From assembly GCF_013404595.1 (NCBI RefSeq), contig NZ_JABVAX010000005.1:108877-172876 (forward strand): a stretch of DNA of 64,000 nt, read 5' to 3'. This stretch comes from Jannaschia marina (GTDB lineage: Bacteria; Pseudomonadota; Alphaproteobacteria; Rhodobacterales; Rhodobacteraceae). Below are positions 26,170 to 37,624 of the stretch, one piece after another; the stretch's first letter is position 1, and each line of letters starts with the position of its first letter. A model generated the notes under the pieces. That model saw nothing but the letters and a program-made list of their open reading frames with translations. It was not told the DNA's origin and made no database searches. The position numbers and the translations under genes are program-made.

Positions 26170-26970
26170 TCACTCGGGCCGGCGCGCGATCGTGAGCCGG
26201 TGCTGGTTCAAAGTGGTCCACGGACCGGGCCCGTGCTTCTTGAGTATCTCGCGCAGACCGTTTTCGAACTCGGGCAAACGATCACCGAGGCGCTCCGCAC
26301 TGGAAACCGACCGGGACAGGGCGTAGGCGCGCACGCGCTTGTACGTCCAGCGGTGCTGACGCAGGGTCCCGTGATATGTGACTTCGGAAAAGGCAGAACG
26401 ATAGAGTGGGAATTCGTTGCGCTCCCATTCCGGGCCAAACAGGGCACTTTCGCCCTCGGTAAGTTCCGGCTGACGTTGCAGGTAGGCCTTCACCTCCCTC
26501 CACCAGGCGTGCGCCGATCCCCGTCCGCCGCCGACCGGACTTTCTCCGAAAAGCGCGAGACATCCACCGGGGGCGACAAGGCCATCGAGATCCGCGAGCG
26601 TCTGGTCCCTGTCCATCCAGTGGAACGAGCGACCGAACGTGACAAGCGCCAACGGCCGGTCGACGAAGGACAGGTCGTTCGAGCTTCCGACAAGGAAACG
26701 CACATTCGACGGCGCGTCCCGTCGAGCGATGCGGATCATCTCCTTGCTCGGATCGACGCCCAGAACGTCACCTGAGTACTTGGAAAGCTCCTTCGCGATC
26801 ATCCCGGGGCCGCACCCGAGGTCGAGCGCCGTGCTGTCCGGTCCGAGCCCGGCGATGCGTGCCGCGCGACGGATGACATAAGGCGCATAGACGACACGAC
26901 CCTTCGTATAGTTTTCCGCGACCGCGTCGTAGCGGGTCGGTGTGAAAGGGACGCTCGTGGAACTGGCCAT
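26170..26970 (-). CDS. class I SAM-dependent methyltransferase
   Basis: 266 residues. Motif I is ALDLGCGPGMI (48-58), the acidic motif is DVLGVDPSKEMIRIARRDA, and ALVTFGRSFHWMDRDQTLADLDGLVAPGGCLALF is the post-motif region. It belongs to the methyltransferase-11/25 group acting on small molecules. The C-terminal third, rich in Tyr/Arg, probably forms the substrate lid. Base use looks slightly less GC-rich than its neighbours. It lies 46 bp after trmB on the same strand; no link in function is evident. Confidence 0.87.
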   Translation of the reverse strand: MASSTSVPFTPTRYDAVAENYTKGRVVYAPYVIRRAARIAGLGPDSTALDLGCGPGMIAKELSKYSGDVLGVDPSKEMIRIARRDAPSNVRFLVGSSNDLSFVDRPLALVTFGRSFHWMDRDQTLADLDGLVAPGGCLALFGESPVGGGRGSAHAWWREVKAYLQRQPELTEGESALFGPEWERNEFPLYRSAFSEVTYHGTLRQHRWTYKRVRAYALSRSVSSAERLGDRLPEFENGLREILKKHGPGPWTTLNQHRLTIARRPE

Positions 26971-27016
26971 GATACCTCTTTGATGGTTTAGCCGGAGCTT
27001 TTCGTGAGCCGCTTGA

Positions 27017-27715
27017 TCACGAACCGAAACGGAAGGTCAGGTAATGGGGCACCCGCCCCTCGCGGATCGCCTTGGCCTCGTAGCGCGTTCTTGTCCAGTC
27101 TTTCCAGGGGCTTCGCCAGTCTTCCGGGCCCTCGGCCAGCCAGGTGAAGCCGTGCTTCGGGACCTCCTCCAGCGTCTGGCGGACGTAGTCGGGGATGTCG
27201 GTGGCGACGCGGAACTCGGCCCCGGGTTTGAGGCACCTGGCGAGGGGCTCAAGATGCTCGGCCGTAACGAAGCGGCGGCGGTGGTGGCGGGTCTTGGGCC
27301 AGGGATCAGGATAGAGAAGAAACGCTTTGGAAACAGAGGCTTCGGGGAGGACGTCGAAGAGATCGCGCACGTCTCCGGGGTGGATGGCGACGTTCTCGAC
27401 CCCAGCCTGGCGGATCTTGCCGAGAAGCATGGCGACGCCGTTGATGAAGGGCTCCGCGCCGATGATGCCGGCCTGCGGATTGAGCCCGGCCTGATGGACC
27501 AGATGCTCCCCGCCGCCGAAGCCGATTTCCAGCCATATCTCCTTATTCGGAAACAGTTTTTCGAGATCGAGCGGAGTGCGGTCGGGGTTCGTGTCCCAGT
27601 CCACAGCCCCGGGTGAAAGGGCGGCGAGATCGGCGTCGAGGTAGCTTTGCTGCGAGCGTTTGAGGGTCTTGCCCTTGGTGCGGCCATAGAAGTTTCGGTG
27701 GGGGCGGTCGGTCAT
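27017..27715 (-). CDS. trmB: tRNA (guanine-N7-)-methyltransferase
   Basis: 232 residues. YGRTKGKTL near the N-terminus, then WLEIGFGGGEHL (SAM-binding motif I) and YPDPWPKTRHHRRRF, the hallmark TrmB block, are all present. It makes m7G46 in tRNA. Paired GTAC palindromes and a 19-nt repeat lie in its 5' region (27725-27802). Confidence 0.96.
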   Translation of the reverse strand: MTDRPHRNFYGRTKGKTLKRSQQSYLDADLAALSPGAVDWDTNPDRTPLDLEKLFPNKEIWLEIGFGGGEHLVHQAGLNPQAGIIGAEPFINGVAMLLGKIRQAGVENVAIHPGDVRDLFDVLPEASVSKAFLLYPDPWPKTRHHRRRFVTAEHLEPLARCLKPGAEFRVATDIPDYVRQTLEEVPKHGFTWLAEGPEDWRSPWKDWTRTRYEAKAIREGRVPHYLTFRFGS

Positions 27716-27724
27716 GGGGATTTC

Positions 27725-27743
27725 GAGTATTTCTGGCAGGAAG
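27725..27743 (+). repeat. 19-nt dispersed intergenic element, copy 2
   Basis: Reads GAGTATTTCTGGCAGGAAG on the plus strand, sharing GAGTATTT and GGCAGGAAG or GCAGGAAG with the other copies. It sits 10 bp upstream of the trmB start codon, so in the 5' untranslated region of trmB on the opposite strand. Confidence 0.75.
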
Positions 27744-27758
27744 AGGCCGTTTTGGGCA

Positions 27759-27802
27759 TTTTGTACAAGGTGGCGGAGCCGGTCTGGACGTTTTGTACAA
27801 AA
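27759..27802 (-). promoter_or_regulatory. paired TTTTGTACAA sites upstream of trmB
   Basis: TTTTGTACAA occurs at 27759-27768 and again at 27791-27800. The second is part of a perfect 12-bp palindrome TTTTGTACAAAA (27791-27802). The two centres are 32 bp apart, about three helical turns. They lie between purK and trmB, 45-90 bp before the trmB start. This looks like an operator pair, but the binding factor is unknown. Confidence 0.45.
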
Positions 27803-27806
27803 CCGC

Positions 27807-28874
27807 TCAGCGCCGGATGTGGTTCACATGCCCCATCTTGCGACCGGATCGCACCTCGGCCTTGCCGTAGAGGTGGACCTGCGCGGCGCTCCGCGACAGC
27901 AGCTCCGGCAGCCGGTCCATGTCGTCGCCGATGAGGTTTTCCATCACGATCTCCGCATGGCGCTGGCCGTCGCCCAAGGGCAGGCCCGCGATGGCGCGGA
28001 TGTGCTGCTCGAACTGGTCGACGGCGCAGCCGGCCTGCGTCCAGTGGCCCGAGTTGTGGACGCGGGGCGCAATCTCGTTCACGACGAGGCCCGCGGGCGT
28101 GACGAAGAGCTCCACGCCGAGGACACCGACGTAGTCGAGCGCGTTCAGGATCTGGCCGGCGAGCAGGGCCGCGTCCATCCGCTGCGCTGCCGTGAGCTCC
28201 GCCGGCACGGTCGTGGTGCGCAGGATGCCGCCCGCGTGGACATTCTCGCCCGGGTCGAAGCAGACGACTTCGCCCGAGACCCCGCGGGCTGCGATGACCG
28301 AGACCTCGCGCGTGAAGTCGACGAAGCCCTCGAGGATGGCGTCGGCCCCCTGCATCGCGGTGAAGGCCTGCGCGGCGTCTTCGGGGGCCTCGATGCGGAC
28401 CTGGCCCTTGCCGTCGTAGCCGAGGCGGCGGGTCTTGAGGATCGCGGGCGTGCCGAGGTCGGCGAGGGCCGCGGTCAGCGCGGCGGCGTCGGGGATGTCG
28501 CGGAAGGGCGCGACGGCGAGGCCGAGGCCTTCGAGGAAGGTCTTCTCGGTCAGCCTGTCCTGGCTCACGGCGAGGGCGCGGATGCCGGGCCGGATGGGGC
28601 GCAGTGCTTCCAGAAGGTCGAGCGCGTTGGCGGGCACGTTCTCGAACTCGTAGGTGATGACATCGACCGCCTCGGCGAAGGCCTTGAGCGCGGCGAGGTC
28701 TTCGTAGCTCGCCTGGGTGCGGCGATGGGCGACCTGCTCGGCCGGGGCGGCCCCGGGCTCGTAGATGTGGGTCAGGTAGCCAAGGCGGGAGGCCGCGACC
28801 GAGAGCATCCGGCCGAGTTGCCCGCCGCCGAGGATGCCGATGGTGGAGCCGGGAGGCAGGGGCGCGTCGGTCAT
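27807..28874 (-). CDS. purK: 5-(carboxyamino)imidazole ribonucleotide synthase
   Basis: 355 residues with the ATP-grasp layout. [13 protein letters not shown] opens the pre-ATP-grasp domain. [18 protein letters not shown] is the ATP-binding strand-loop, and [19 protein letters not shown] the carboxylate site. It makes N5-CAIR from AIR, ATP and bicarbonate in purine synthesis. Its ATG overlaps the purE stop (ATGA), so purE and purK are coupled. Confidence 0.97.
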   Translation of the reverse strand: MTDAPLPPGSTIGILGGGQLGRMLSVAASRLGYLTHIYEPGAAPAEQVAHRRTQASYEDLAALKAFAEAVDVITYEFENVPANALDLLEALRPIRPGIRALAVSQDRLTEKTFLEGLGLAVAPFRDIPDAAALTAALADLGTPAILKTRRLGYDGKGQVRIEAPEDAAQAFTAMQGADAILEGFVDFTREVSVIAARGVSGEVVCFDPGENVHAGGILRTTTVPAELTAAQRMDAALLAGQILNALDYVGVLGVELFVTPAGLVVNEIAPRVHNSGHWTQAGCAVDQFEQHIRAIAGLPLGDGQRHAEIVMENLIGDDMDRLPELLSRSAAQVHLYGKAEVRSGRKMGHVNHIRR

Positions 28875-29359
28875 TCGGGGGTCTCCGGGATGGAGGCGGC
28901 GAGGTCGGCGCGCCAGGCGTCGAGCCGCGCGGCGAGGTCGGCGTCGGTCGTGGCGAGGATGCCGGCGGCCATGAGGCCCGCGTTCGCCGCACCCGCCTCG
29001 CCGATGGCCATGGTCGCGACGGGGAAGCCGCGCGGCATCTGGACGATGGAATAGAGCGAGTCGACGCCCGAGAGCGCGCGGGTCTGGATCGGCACGCCGA
29101 TGACGGGCACGCGCGTCTTCGACGCCATCATGCCGGGCAGATGCGCGGCCCCGCCGGCACCCGCGATGATGACGCGCAGGCCGCGTTCGGCGGCCGTGCG
29201 GCCATAGTCCCAGAGGCGGTCGGGCGTGCGATGGGCGGAGACGACGCGGGTTTCATAGGCGACCGAGAGGACGTCGAGCATCTCGGCGGCCAGTTTCATC
29301 GTCGGCCAGTCGGACGTGGAGCCCATGATGATGCCCACGGGCGGCGTGTCTGAGGTCAT
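28871..29359 (-). CDS. purE: N5-carboxyaminoimidazole ribonucleotide mutase (class I PurE)
   Basis: 162 residues. [21 protein letters not shown] is the N-terminal signature, and [21 protein letters not shown] and [22 protein letters not shown] complete the active site. It moves the carboxylate of N5-CAIR to C4. It sits in one operon with purK, and a DUF465 gene is 9 bp upstream. Confidence 0.97.
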   Translation of the reverse strand: MTSDTPPVGIIMGSTSDWPTMKLAAEMLDVLSVAYETRVVSAHRTPDRLWDYGRTAAERGLRVIIAGAGGAAHLPGMMASKTRVPVIGVPIQTRALSGVDSLYSIVQMPRGFPVATMAIGEAGAANAGLMAAGILATTDADLAARLDAWRADLAASIPETPE

Positions 29360-29368
29360 GGGAGCCTC

Positions 29369-29590
29369 TCAGGCGATGATGTCGGGGGTCAGCTCGTCCT
29401 CGATCCGCTGGATGCGGTCCTTGAGGTTGAGCTTCTGCTTCTTGAGGCGCTTGATGACAAGCAGATCGGGGGCCCGGCTTTCCTCCAGCGCCTGGATGGC
29501 GGTGTCGAGATCGCGATGATCCTGGCGCAAAACCTCGAGCCGCATGCGCAGCACGTCGTCGTGGCTGAGTTCTTCGGGGGCGTGGTTCAC
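29369..29590 (-). CDS. DUF465 / YdcH family small protein
   Basis: 73 residues that are helical and very charged. The repeated heptad-like pattern (LRMRLEVLRQDHRDLDTAIQALEE... LKKQKLNLKDRIQRIEDEL) and the LKKQKLNLKD core are the DUF465 signature. It is probably a small cytoplasmic coiled coil; the function is unknown. It is 9 bp upstream of purE on the same strand and may be the first gene of the purEK transcript. Confidence 0.88.
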   Translation of the reverse strand: MNHAPEELSHDDVLRMRLEVLRQDHRDLDTAIQALEESRAPDLLVIKRLKKQKLNLKDRIQRIEDELTPDIIA

Positions 29591-29667
29591 CGGCGGACCT
29601 CTTGGCTCTCGGCCTGTTATACCGGGATCGCGCGCCCGTCCAATGTTTCACGGCCCTGTTTCACGCC

Positions 29668-29696
29668 CTTGTCGAACGGAAGGGCGATGCCCACAT
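29668..29696 (+). promoter_or_regulatory. candidate heat-shock sigma (RpoH) promoter for the Hsp20 gene
   Basis: CTTGTC (29668-29673) and CCCACAT (29690-29696), separated by 16 bp, resemble the RpoH -35 (CTTGAA) and -10 (CCCCAT) elements. It would give a leader of roughly 60 nt before the small heat-shock gene. Judged by eye only. Confidence 0.35.
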
Positions 29697-29763
29697 GTCA
29701 ACCAACCCGGTGCCGCATCAGGGCCGGAGCAATTTCGGATCGCTTTGCGAAAGGACCCGGACC

Positions 29764-30213
29764 ATGACGAAGCCGACCTTCGGCACCCATCCCTTCCTTC
29801 TGGGCTTCGACGAGCTCGAACGGCTGGTGGAGCGCACGGCGCGCACCGGCAATGAGGGATACCCGCCGTACAACATTGAACAGACGGGGCCGACGGGCGT
29901 GCGCATCACGCTGGCCGTGGCGGGATTCGCGGAAAGCGATCTCGCGATCACGCTCGAGGACCGACAGCTCGTGATCCGCGGGCGGGCCCAGGACGACGGG
30001 GCGGAACGCGTGTTCCTGCACCGCGGGATCGCGGCGCGGCAGTTCCAGCGGGCCTTCGTGCTGGCCGACGGCATGGAGGTCGACGGGGCGCGGCTCGAGA
30101 ACGGCCTTCTGCACATCGAATTGAACCGATCGGTGCCTGAAAACGTTGTCCAGACGATCCGTATCGAAAGTGGCGGCCCCGGCGGGACGGGGTCAGAGGG
30201 CACAAACGGCTGA
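29764..30213 (+). CDS. Hsp20/alpha-crystallin family small heat-shock protein
   Basis: 149 residues. The alpha-crystallin domain spans about 35-130, with VRITLAVAGFAESDLAITLEDRQLVIRG and the closing LENGLLHIEL. The I-x-I/V-type tail is weak (VVQTIRI). It is expected to hold unfolded proteins for refolding, like IbpA. I chose the ATG at 29764 because GAAAGGA lies 9 bp upstream and the family N-terminus (PFLLGFDELERLVERTA) starts there; upstream ATG codons lie in the putative promoter. It is followed by DUF1150, a pairing seen in other alphaproteobacteria. Confidence 0.9.
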   Translation: MTKPTFGTHPFLLGFDELERLVERTARTGNEGYPPYNIEQTGPTGVRITLAVAGFAESDLAITLEDRQLVIRGRAQDDGAERVFLHRGIAARQFQRAFVLADGMEVDGARLENGLLHIELNRSVPENVVQTIRIESGGPGGTGSEGTNG

Positions 30214-30247
30214 CCCCGGCCCGCCGTCAGAGAAAGGAACGACCGTC

Positions 30248-30490
30248 ATGTCCATGACCCAATCCGCAGATATCGACATCGAGGCCGTCGGCGGCGCGCT
30301 CGTCTACGTGCGCAAGGTCGATATGGAGGAGCTGCCGCCTGCCGTGCGGAGTGAGGCGCGCGAGGGCGGGCTGGAACAGCTCTACGCCCTGCACCGCGCC
30401 GATGGCGAACAGGTCGCCCTCGTCGGCGATCGAGGCCTTGCCTTCACCATCGCGCGCGACAACGACCTTGAGCCCGTCAGCGTCCACTGA
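30248..30490 (+). CDS. DUF1150 family protein
   Basis: 80 residues. GALVYVRKVDMEELPPAVRSEA and the LYALHRADGEQVALVGDRGLAF half match DUF1150, a small alphaproteobacterial family found next to Hsp20 genes. No catalytic residues are evident. AGAAAGGA lies about 10 bp before the ATG. A stress-linked role is inferred only from its partner gene 34 bp upstream. Confidence 0.88.
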   Translation: MSMTQSADIDIEAVGGALVYVRKVDMEELPPAVRSEAREGGLEQLYALHRADGEQVALVGDRGLAFTIARDNDLEPVSVH

Positions 30491-30502
30491 GGGCATCTGG
30501 TT

Positions 30503-30874
30503 CTAGTCGTTCAGATCGGCGTGGAGCAGTCGAGAGATCGCGACGGCGACGTGCCGCGGCTGGGTCGGCTTCACCAGGATCGGAACGTCGTCGCCGTAGC
30601 GCGTCGTCAGGATATCGAGATCCGCGCGCCCGGTGTGGAAGAGAAACGGCACGCCCCGCTCCGACAGGCGATCGGCGATGGGGAAGCTCTTGCCGCCGTG
30701 GATGTCCACGTCGAGGATCGCGGCATCCACCTCCGGACCGCAGGCCGGCAGCGCGGTGTCGACGGTCGCGAAGGGGCCGGTCACATCGGCCCCGTGATCC
30801 TCGAGCGCAAGGCTGAGGTCGAGACCGATGAAGAACTCGTCCTCCACGATCAGGATGTTGCAGTCGTCGAGCAT
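30503..30874 (-). CDS. single-domain response regulator (receiver domain only)
   Basis: 123 residues forming a complete receiver domain. The acid pocket is Glu11/Asp12 (LIVEDEFF), the phospho-acceptor Asp55 in AILDVDIHG, the switch Thr81 and Lys102 in VKPTQP. It lacks an output domain, so it should act by protein contact, as in many alphaproteobacterial phosphorelays. No histidine kinase lies nearby. I chose the ATG at 30874, preceded by GACGGAG; an ATG at 30895 is possible. It is convergent with DUF1150, 12 bp away. Confidence 0.88.
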   Translation of the reverse strand: MLDDCNILIVEDEFFIGLDLSLALEDHGADVTGPFATVDTALPACGPEVDAAILDVDIHGGKSFPIADRLSERGVPFLFHTGRADLDILTTRYGDDVPILVKPTQPRHVAVAISRLLHADLND

Positions 30875-30928
30875 GGTCGCTCCGTCAGGTGTCATTCCGC
30901 GCGGACAGGCCGCGCGCTGTGACAAGCA

Positions 30929-30955
30929 TTACGCAATGTGGCTTGCCTTGGTTCC
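30929..30955 (-). promoter_or_regulatory. GGAAC-N17-CGTAA promoter-like site before the response regulator
   Basis: On the minus strand GGAAC (30951-30955) is followed after 17 bp by CGTAA (30929-30933). Alphaproteobacterial EcfG general-stress promoters read GGAAC-N16/17-CGTT, so this is a near match with one difference. It lies 55 bp before the gene start. No ecfG, phyR or nepR gene is in the window. Confidence 0.3.
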
Positions 30956-30980
30956 TGCCTAGCGCGGAAAAAAGCTCTTA

Positions 30981-30994
30981 AAATTGCGCAATTT
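30981..30994. promoter_or_regulatory. 14-bp perfect palindrome AAATTGCGCAATTT
   Basis: The site lies between the response-regulator promoter and the sat-cysC 3' end. On the minus strand it is followed by TAAGAGCTTTTTT, so it could end the sat-cysC transcript, or it could be an operator for the response-regulator gene. The two uses cannot be separated by eye. Confidence 0.45.
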
Positions 30995-31067
30995 CATCCA
31001 TAAGATGTAAGGCCAGATTGTCAGATCCCGATTAACGGGAAATGCCGACGGCTCGGGCCCTCCACGA

Positions 31068-32789
31068 TCATGCGCCGGAGATGAGACCCATGGATTCGAG
31101 CTTCAGGAGAACCTGCTGCGCGCAATGGTCGACCTCCTGCCCTTCGGTATCGACGACCAGCTCGGCCTCGGTCGGGGCCTCGTAGGGGTCGGAGATGCCG
31201 GTGAACTCGGGGATCTTGCCCGCGCGCGCCAGCTTGTAGAGGCCCTTGCGGTCCCGGCGCTCGCATTCCTCGAGCGAGGTGGCGACATGGACCTCGACGA
31301 AGGCCCCGAAGGCTTCGATCATCTCGCGCGCGGCGCGGCGGGTGGCCGTATAGGGCGCGATTGGCGCGCAGATGGCGATGCCGCCGTTCTTGGTGATCTC
31401 GCTCGCGACGTAGCCGATGCGGCGGATGTTGATGTCGCGATGCTCCTTGGAGAAGGTGAGCTCCGACGAGAGATGCTTGCGCACCACATCGCCGTCGAGG
31501 AGCGTGACGGGGCGGCCGCCCATCTCCATGAGCTTGACCATGATCGCGTTGGCGATGGTCGACTTGCCCGACCCCGACAGGCCGGTGAAGAAGACGGTAA
31601 ACCCCTGCTGCGAGCGCGGCGGCGAGGTGCGGCGCAGCTCGGAGACGACCTCGGGGAAGGAGAACCACTCGGGGATCTCGAGCCCCTCGCGCAGGCGGCG
31701 GCGGAGTTCGGTGCCCGAGATATTCAGGATGGTGACGTCATCCTTGTCCTTGATCTCGTCGGCCGGCTCGTATTGCGCCCGCTCCTGCACGTAGACCATG
31801 TGCTTGAAGTCGACCATCTCGACCCCGATCTCGGCCTCGTGCTCGCGGAAGAGATCCTGCGCGTCGTAGGGGCCGTAGAAATCCTCGCCTGCGGAGTTCT
31901 TGCCGGGGCCGGCGTGGTCGCGGCCGACGATGAAGTGGGTGCAGCCGTGGTTCTTGCGGATGAGCCCGTGCCAGACGGCCTCGCGCGGGCCGGCCATGCG
32001 CATGGCGAGGTTGAGGAGCGACATGGTGGTCGTGGAGGCCTGATACTGGTCGAGGACGGCCTCGTAGCAGCGCACGCGCGTGAAGTGATCGACGTCGCCG
32101 GGCTTCGTCATGCCGACGATCGGGTGAATGAGCAGGTTGGCCTGGGCCTCGCGCGCGGCGCGGAACGTCAGCTCCTGGTGGGCGCGGTGCAGCGGGTTGC
32201 GCGTCTGGAAGGCGACGATGCGCCGCCAGCCCAGCTTGCGGAAATAGGCGCGCAGCTCGTTCGGTGTGTCGCGACGGGCCCGGAAGTCATAGTGCATTGG
32301 GGCCTGGATGCCAGTGATCGCGCCGCCCACGTAGACGTCGCCCGCGGTGTTGTGCAGGTAGTTCACCGCCGGATGCGCCAGGTCGTCGGCCCCGAAGACC
32401 TTCTCGGCCTCGCGCGCCTTGTCGGGGCGATAGATGTCGGAGACCGAGAGCGTCGCGAGGATCACGCCTTCGGGGTCGCGCAGCGCGATGTCCTTGCCGG
32501 GTTCCAGCGTCTCGGCGAACTTTTCCGACACGTCGAGCGTGATCGGCATCGGCCAGAGCGTGCCGTCTGCGAGGCGCATGTTCTCGACCACACCCTCGTA
32601 GTCAGCCTGCCCGAGGAAGCCCTTGAGCGGGTTGAAGCCGCCGTTCATCAGAAGCTCCAGATCGCACATCTGGCGCGGCGTCAGATCCCAGCTGACGAGA
32701 TCGGCGGCCTCGGCCTTCAGCTTCTGGGCGCTGTCGTAGTTGACGTAGAGCTCCGAAATGGGAGCGAGGTTCGCAATACCGAAGGACAT
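31068..32789 (-). CDS. bifunctional sulfate adenylyltransferase / adenylylsulfate kinase
   Basis: 573 residues. Residues 1-390 are ATP sulfurylase, with [10 protein letters not shown] (195-204, the QxRN and HxxH nucleotide-binding motifs) and VGRDHAGPG (about 288-296). Residues 395-573 are APS kinase, with the P-loop GLSGSGKST at 403-411. The fusion converts sulfate to APS and then PAPS, the donor for sulfotransferases and the substrate for assimilatory reduction. The PUA-like N-terminus is intact. No cysH, cysI or cysDN is present here. The TPR-sulfotransferase at 42759-44891 is a possible PAPS consumer. Confidence 0.96.
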   Translation of the reverse strand: MSFGIANLAPISELYVNYDSAQKLKAEAADLVSWDLTPRQMCDLELLMNGGFNPLKGFLGQADYEGVVENMRLADGTLWPMPITLDVSEKFAETLEPGKDIALRDPEGVILATLSVSDIYRPDKAREAEKVFGADDLAHPAVNYLHNTAGDVYVGGAITGIQAPMHYDFRARRDTPNELRAYFRKLGWRRIVAFQTRNPLHRAHQELTFRAAREAQANLLIHPIVGMTKPGDVDHFTRVRCYEAVLDQYQASTTTMSLLNLAMRMAGPREAVWHGLIRKNHGCTHFIVGRDHAGPGKNSAGEDFYGPYDAQDLFREHEAEIGVEMVDFKHMVYVQERAQYEPADEIKDKDDVTILNISGTELRRRLREGLEIPEWFSFPEVVSELRRTSPPRSQQGFTVFFTGLSGSGKSTIANAIMVKLMEMGGRPVTLLDGDVVRKHLSSELTFSKEHRDINIRRIGYVASEITKNGGIAICAPIAPYTATRRAAREMIEAFGAFVEVHVATSLEECERRDRKGLYKLARAGKIPEFTGISDPYEAPTEAELVVDTEGQEVDHCAQQVLLKLESMGLISGA

Positions 32790-32890
32790 GAATCAATTCT
32801 CTCGAATGGTGTCTGGTGCAGGTGCGGATGCGCGCGTCTAGACGCAAAGGTCCGGCGGATTCAAGCGCAGGTTGCCGGCCATGTGGCCCA

Positions 32891-33196
32891 TCAGAGGTAC
32901 GGCGCGAAGCAGGCGGCGTGATCGGGATCAGGCCGCGCCCCGGTGAGGACGGCGCGCGCGGCAAGGGCGCGCGCGTCGGCCGGGTCGCGCGCCAGGGCCG
33001 CGTCGATCGGCGCGGCATTGCCGGTGCGGATCGCGTCGACGAGCGGGCCGTCGCGCACCGGATCGGGTGCGGGACAGGTGCCGCCCGTGGAAACGGCGCG
33101 GGCGACCGCCGGGCTCGTGCCACCGGTCGTGGTGCCACCGCCGCAGGCCATGAGGAGCGTGACGATCGAGAGGGCGGACAGAGGTTTCAGGGGCAT
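32891..33196 (-). CDS. small lipoprotein of unknown function
   Basis: 101 residues. A lipobox LMAC (Cys18) ends a short hydrophobic signal (LSALSIVTLLMAC). A Gly/Thr-rich linker and an Ala-rich helical region (LVDAIRTGNAAPIDAALARDPADARALAARAVL) that resembles a single TPR- or ankyrin-like repeat follow. It is probably outer-membrane or periplasmic. It has no close operon partner and lies 101 bp upstream of trxB's 3' end on the same strand. Confidence 0.72.
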   Translation of the reverse strand: MPLKPLSALSIVTLLMACGGGTTTGGTSPAVARAVSTGGTCPAPDPVRDGPLVDAIRTGNAAPIDAALARDPADARALAARAVLTGARPDPDHAACFAPYL

Positions 33197-33296
33197 CGAC
33201 GTCTCCGGCTGTATCGCGGCGAGCCTAACCGGGGTGCCGGCGGGACGAAACCGGGGGGTACATCGTCGCGCGTCTCCCCGCCCGCCGTGCCGCGGC

Positions 33297-35712
<2,416 letters not shown>

Positions 35713-35943
35713 GGACGTCCTCCCTAGGAATGCCGGCGCACCGCGGCAGACCCGGGTGCATCCGGACCCCGCCCTCGGGCGGGCCTCCGACGCTAGAGAT
35801 CGCAGCGCCCTGCGACAACGGCGATGGCGCGCGAGGGATGCAGAACGAAACGATCTTGCCAAACGGCGAAACTTTCTTGCGCGACCGGGCCATTCATGGG
35901 ACAGGAGTGGAATACGACCCGTCGCCTGCCTGCAAGGACCGCC

Positions 35944-36444
35944 ATGCCGACCACCCGCCTCGACCCCATCGACCGTCAGATCCTGTCCGAGCTTCAGGCC
36001 GACGGGCGGATGACCAACGTGGAGCTGGCCCGGCGCGTCGGCATCAGCGCGCCGCCCTGCCTGCGCCGGGTGCGCGCGCTCGAGGAGGCGGGGCTGATCC
36101 AGGGCTATCACGCCGACGTCGACGCGCGGCAGCTTGGCTTCGAGGTGCAGGTCTTCGCCATGGTGTCGCTCACCCGCCAGGCCGAAAGCGACCTGACGGC
36201 CTTCGAGGCGCTCTGCCGTGACTGGCCGCTCGTGCGCGAGTGCCACATGCTCAACGGCGAGACCGATTTCATCCTCAAGTGCGTGGCCCCCGACCTCTCG
36301 ACCTTCCAGTCGTTCCTGACCGGCGCGCTCACCGCGGCCGAGAACGTCGCCAGCGTGAAGACCGCGCTCGTGATCCGGGGGGCCAAGGACGCCCCGGGCG
36401 TGCCCTTCGAGGTGCTGGAAGAACGGCTCGCGCAGGAGGCGTGA
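35944..36444 (+). CDS. Lrp/AsnC family transcriptional regulator
   Basis: 166 residues. The winged HTH (LDPIDRQILSELQADGRMTNVELARRVGISAPPCLRRVRALEEAGLI) is classic Lrp, followed by a C-terminal RAM/AsnC ligand domain (VRECHMLNGETDFILKCVAPDLSTFQSF). Lrp proteins respond to amino acids, often as octamers. The length is normal. It is divergent from the sugar dehydrogenase across 231 bp, which could contain its operator; no clear Lrp box is visible. Confidence 0.93.
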   Translation: MPTTRLDPIDRQILSELQADGRMTNVELARRVGISAPPCLRRVRALEEAGLIQGYHADVDARQLGFEVQVFAMVSLTRQAESDLTAFEALCRDWPLVRECHMLNGETDFILKCVAPDLSTFQSFLTGALTAAENVASVKTALVIRGAKDAPGVPFEVLEERLAQEA

Positions 36445-36657
36445 GGGGGCGACCGCTGGACAGGGGACGGCTGGCAGGCGTGGTTGGCCGTGGCTCGGAA
36501 CACCGGCCGTCGGATCGGAAGCGATGCGGGGCGTAGAGGGCAGCTTGGAGCCCATCTTCCGGAACTTCTATGACGCAGCGAATGTCTGCTTTCGAAGAAG
36601 TGAATAGGAGTCTCCGCAGAGCCAATTTGCATGCTACTACTGTGGGCGAGGTCAAGT

Positions 36658-37521
36658 ATGATTGGGAAACTTCCACCACTCTATAAGTTCTTGGACAGAA
36701 ACGGAGCCCGTCTCACGCTTGGGAACGGCACATTCCGGCATGCCAGGCCGTCATCTTTCAATGATTTGGAAGACCTAACGGTTAGAAGCGTTTTTTCGGA
36801 AGAGACGGAAGTCGCATTGGAGGTTTTAACTTCAGCGATGCCAGACGTGATAGCGCAGAACTTGGAAGCGGAACCGAATGGTGATCCAAAGCGACGCCTC
36901 ATAATTAAGATGATTCAGCAAGCGATCAAGGCGAACCCAGAAGTCTTGGATGTGATCCGCGATGAGTTGCAGAAAGCGCCAGTATACGATGTTGAGGCCA
37001 TGCGGCTGAAGTCCGAGAGTTTCGTTGCCGAGATCAATGATTTCATGCAGGGATATCGTATTCTCTGTGTGACACCGGCGCTCAACTCTGCTCGAATGTG
37101 GGAAGAGTACGCCGAGAACGGTCAAGGAGTTGCCCTGCGCATTGAAGGAAACTTAGAGAAAGACTCCAAGTTTCAATTGTTCCGCCCAGTTACTTATGCG
37201 GATCAAAGGCCGGCTCTTTACGAGAACACAGAACAGTTTATCGAAGACGCCGTATTTGGTGATCGTGAGAAGGTGCACGCCGCGATTTTGGAGAAAATCA
37301 TCTATACGAAGACACGCGAATGGGAACATGAGCAAGAGTATAGGCTTTCTGTGCCGCTGCGGGCTGGAGAAGAACCTTGGGAGACGCTCCCTTACCACTC
37401 CGAAGAGGTCACCGAACTGCATATCGGGCCCAGAATGCCTGACGCGGACCGAGAAGAGATTCTGCAATTGGGCGAGCGTCGGAACCCAAACATTAAGGTG
37501 TTTCATCTAAGTGCGGATTGA
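36658..37521 (+). CDS. DUF2971-like protein in an AT-richer patch
   Basis: 287 residues. LPPLYKFLDRNGARLTLGNGTFRHARPSSFNDLED near the start and CVTPALNSARMWEEYAENGQGVALRIEG in the middle are the DUF2971 pattern, with YTKTREWEHEQEYRL near the end. Activity is unknown. Codon use is clearly less GC-rich than in every neighbour, and the flanking spacers share this bias, so the gene was probably acquired. I chose the ATG at 36658 (GCGAGG just upstream); an earlier ATG at 36631 adds nine residues. It has no operon partner. Confidence 0.75.
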   Translation: MIGKLPPLYKFLDRNGARLTLGNGTFRHARPSSFNDLEDLTVRSVFSEETEVALEVLTSAMPDVIAQNLEAEPNGDPKRRLIIKMIQQAIKANPEVLDVIRDELQKAPVYDVEAMRLKSESFVAEINDFMQGYRILCVTPALNSARMWEEYAENGQGVALRIEGNLEKDSKFQLFRPVTYADQRPALYENTEQFIEDAVFGDREKVHAAILEKIIYTKTREWEHEQEYRLSVPLRAGEEPWETLPYHSEEVTELHIGPRMPDADREEILQLGERRNPNIKVFHLSAD

Positions 37522-37624
37522 TGGCTTGCGGAACCGACACGAATTCATGGAAGCCGAACGTGAATTGATTTGGCCGCAAACGAATGCTTCCTACTCAGTC
37601 TCATAACGCTCCAATTGCAGCCTC

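Noticed and set aside
31125..32921. 598-codon open frame opposite the sat-cysC gene
   Set aside because: The minus-strand frame has clear ATP sulfurylase and APS kinase motifs; the plus-strand frame shows none.
35713..36555. N-terminal extension of the sugar dehydrogenase frame
   Set aside because: The frame is open upstream but overlaps the Lrp gene. The signal peptide and GGGAGGAC site fix the start at 35712.
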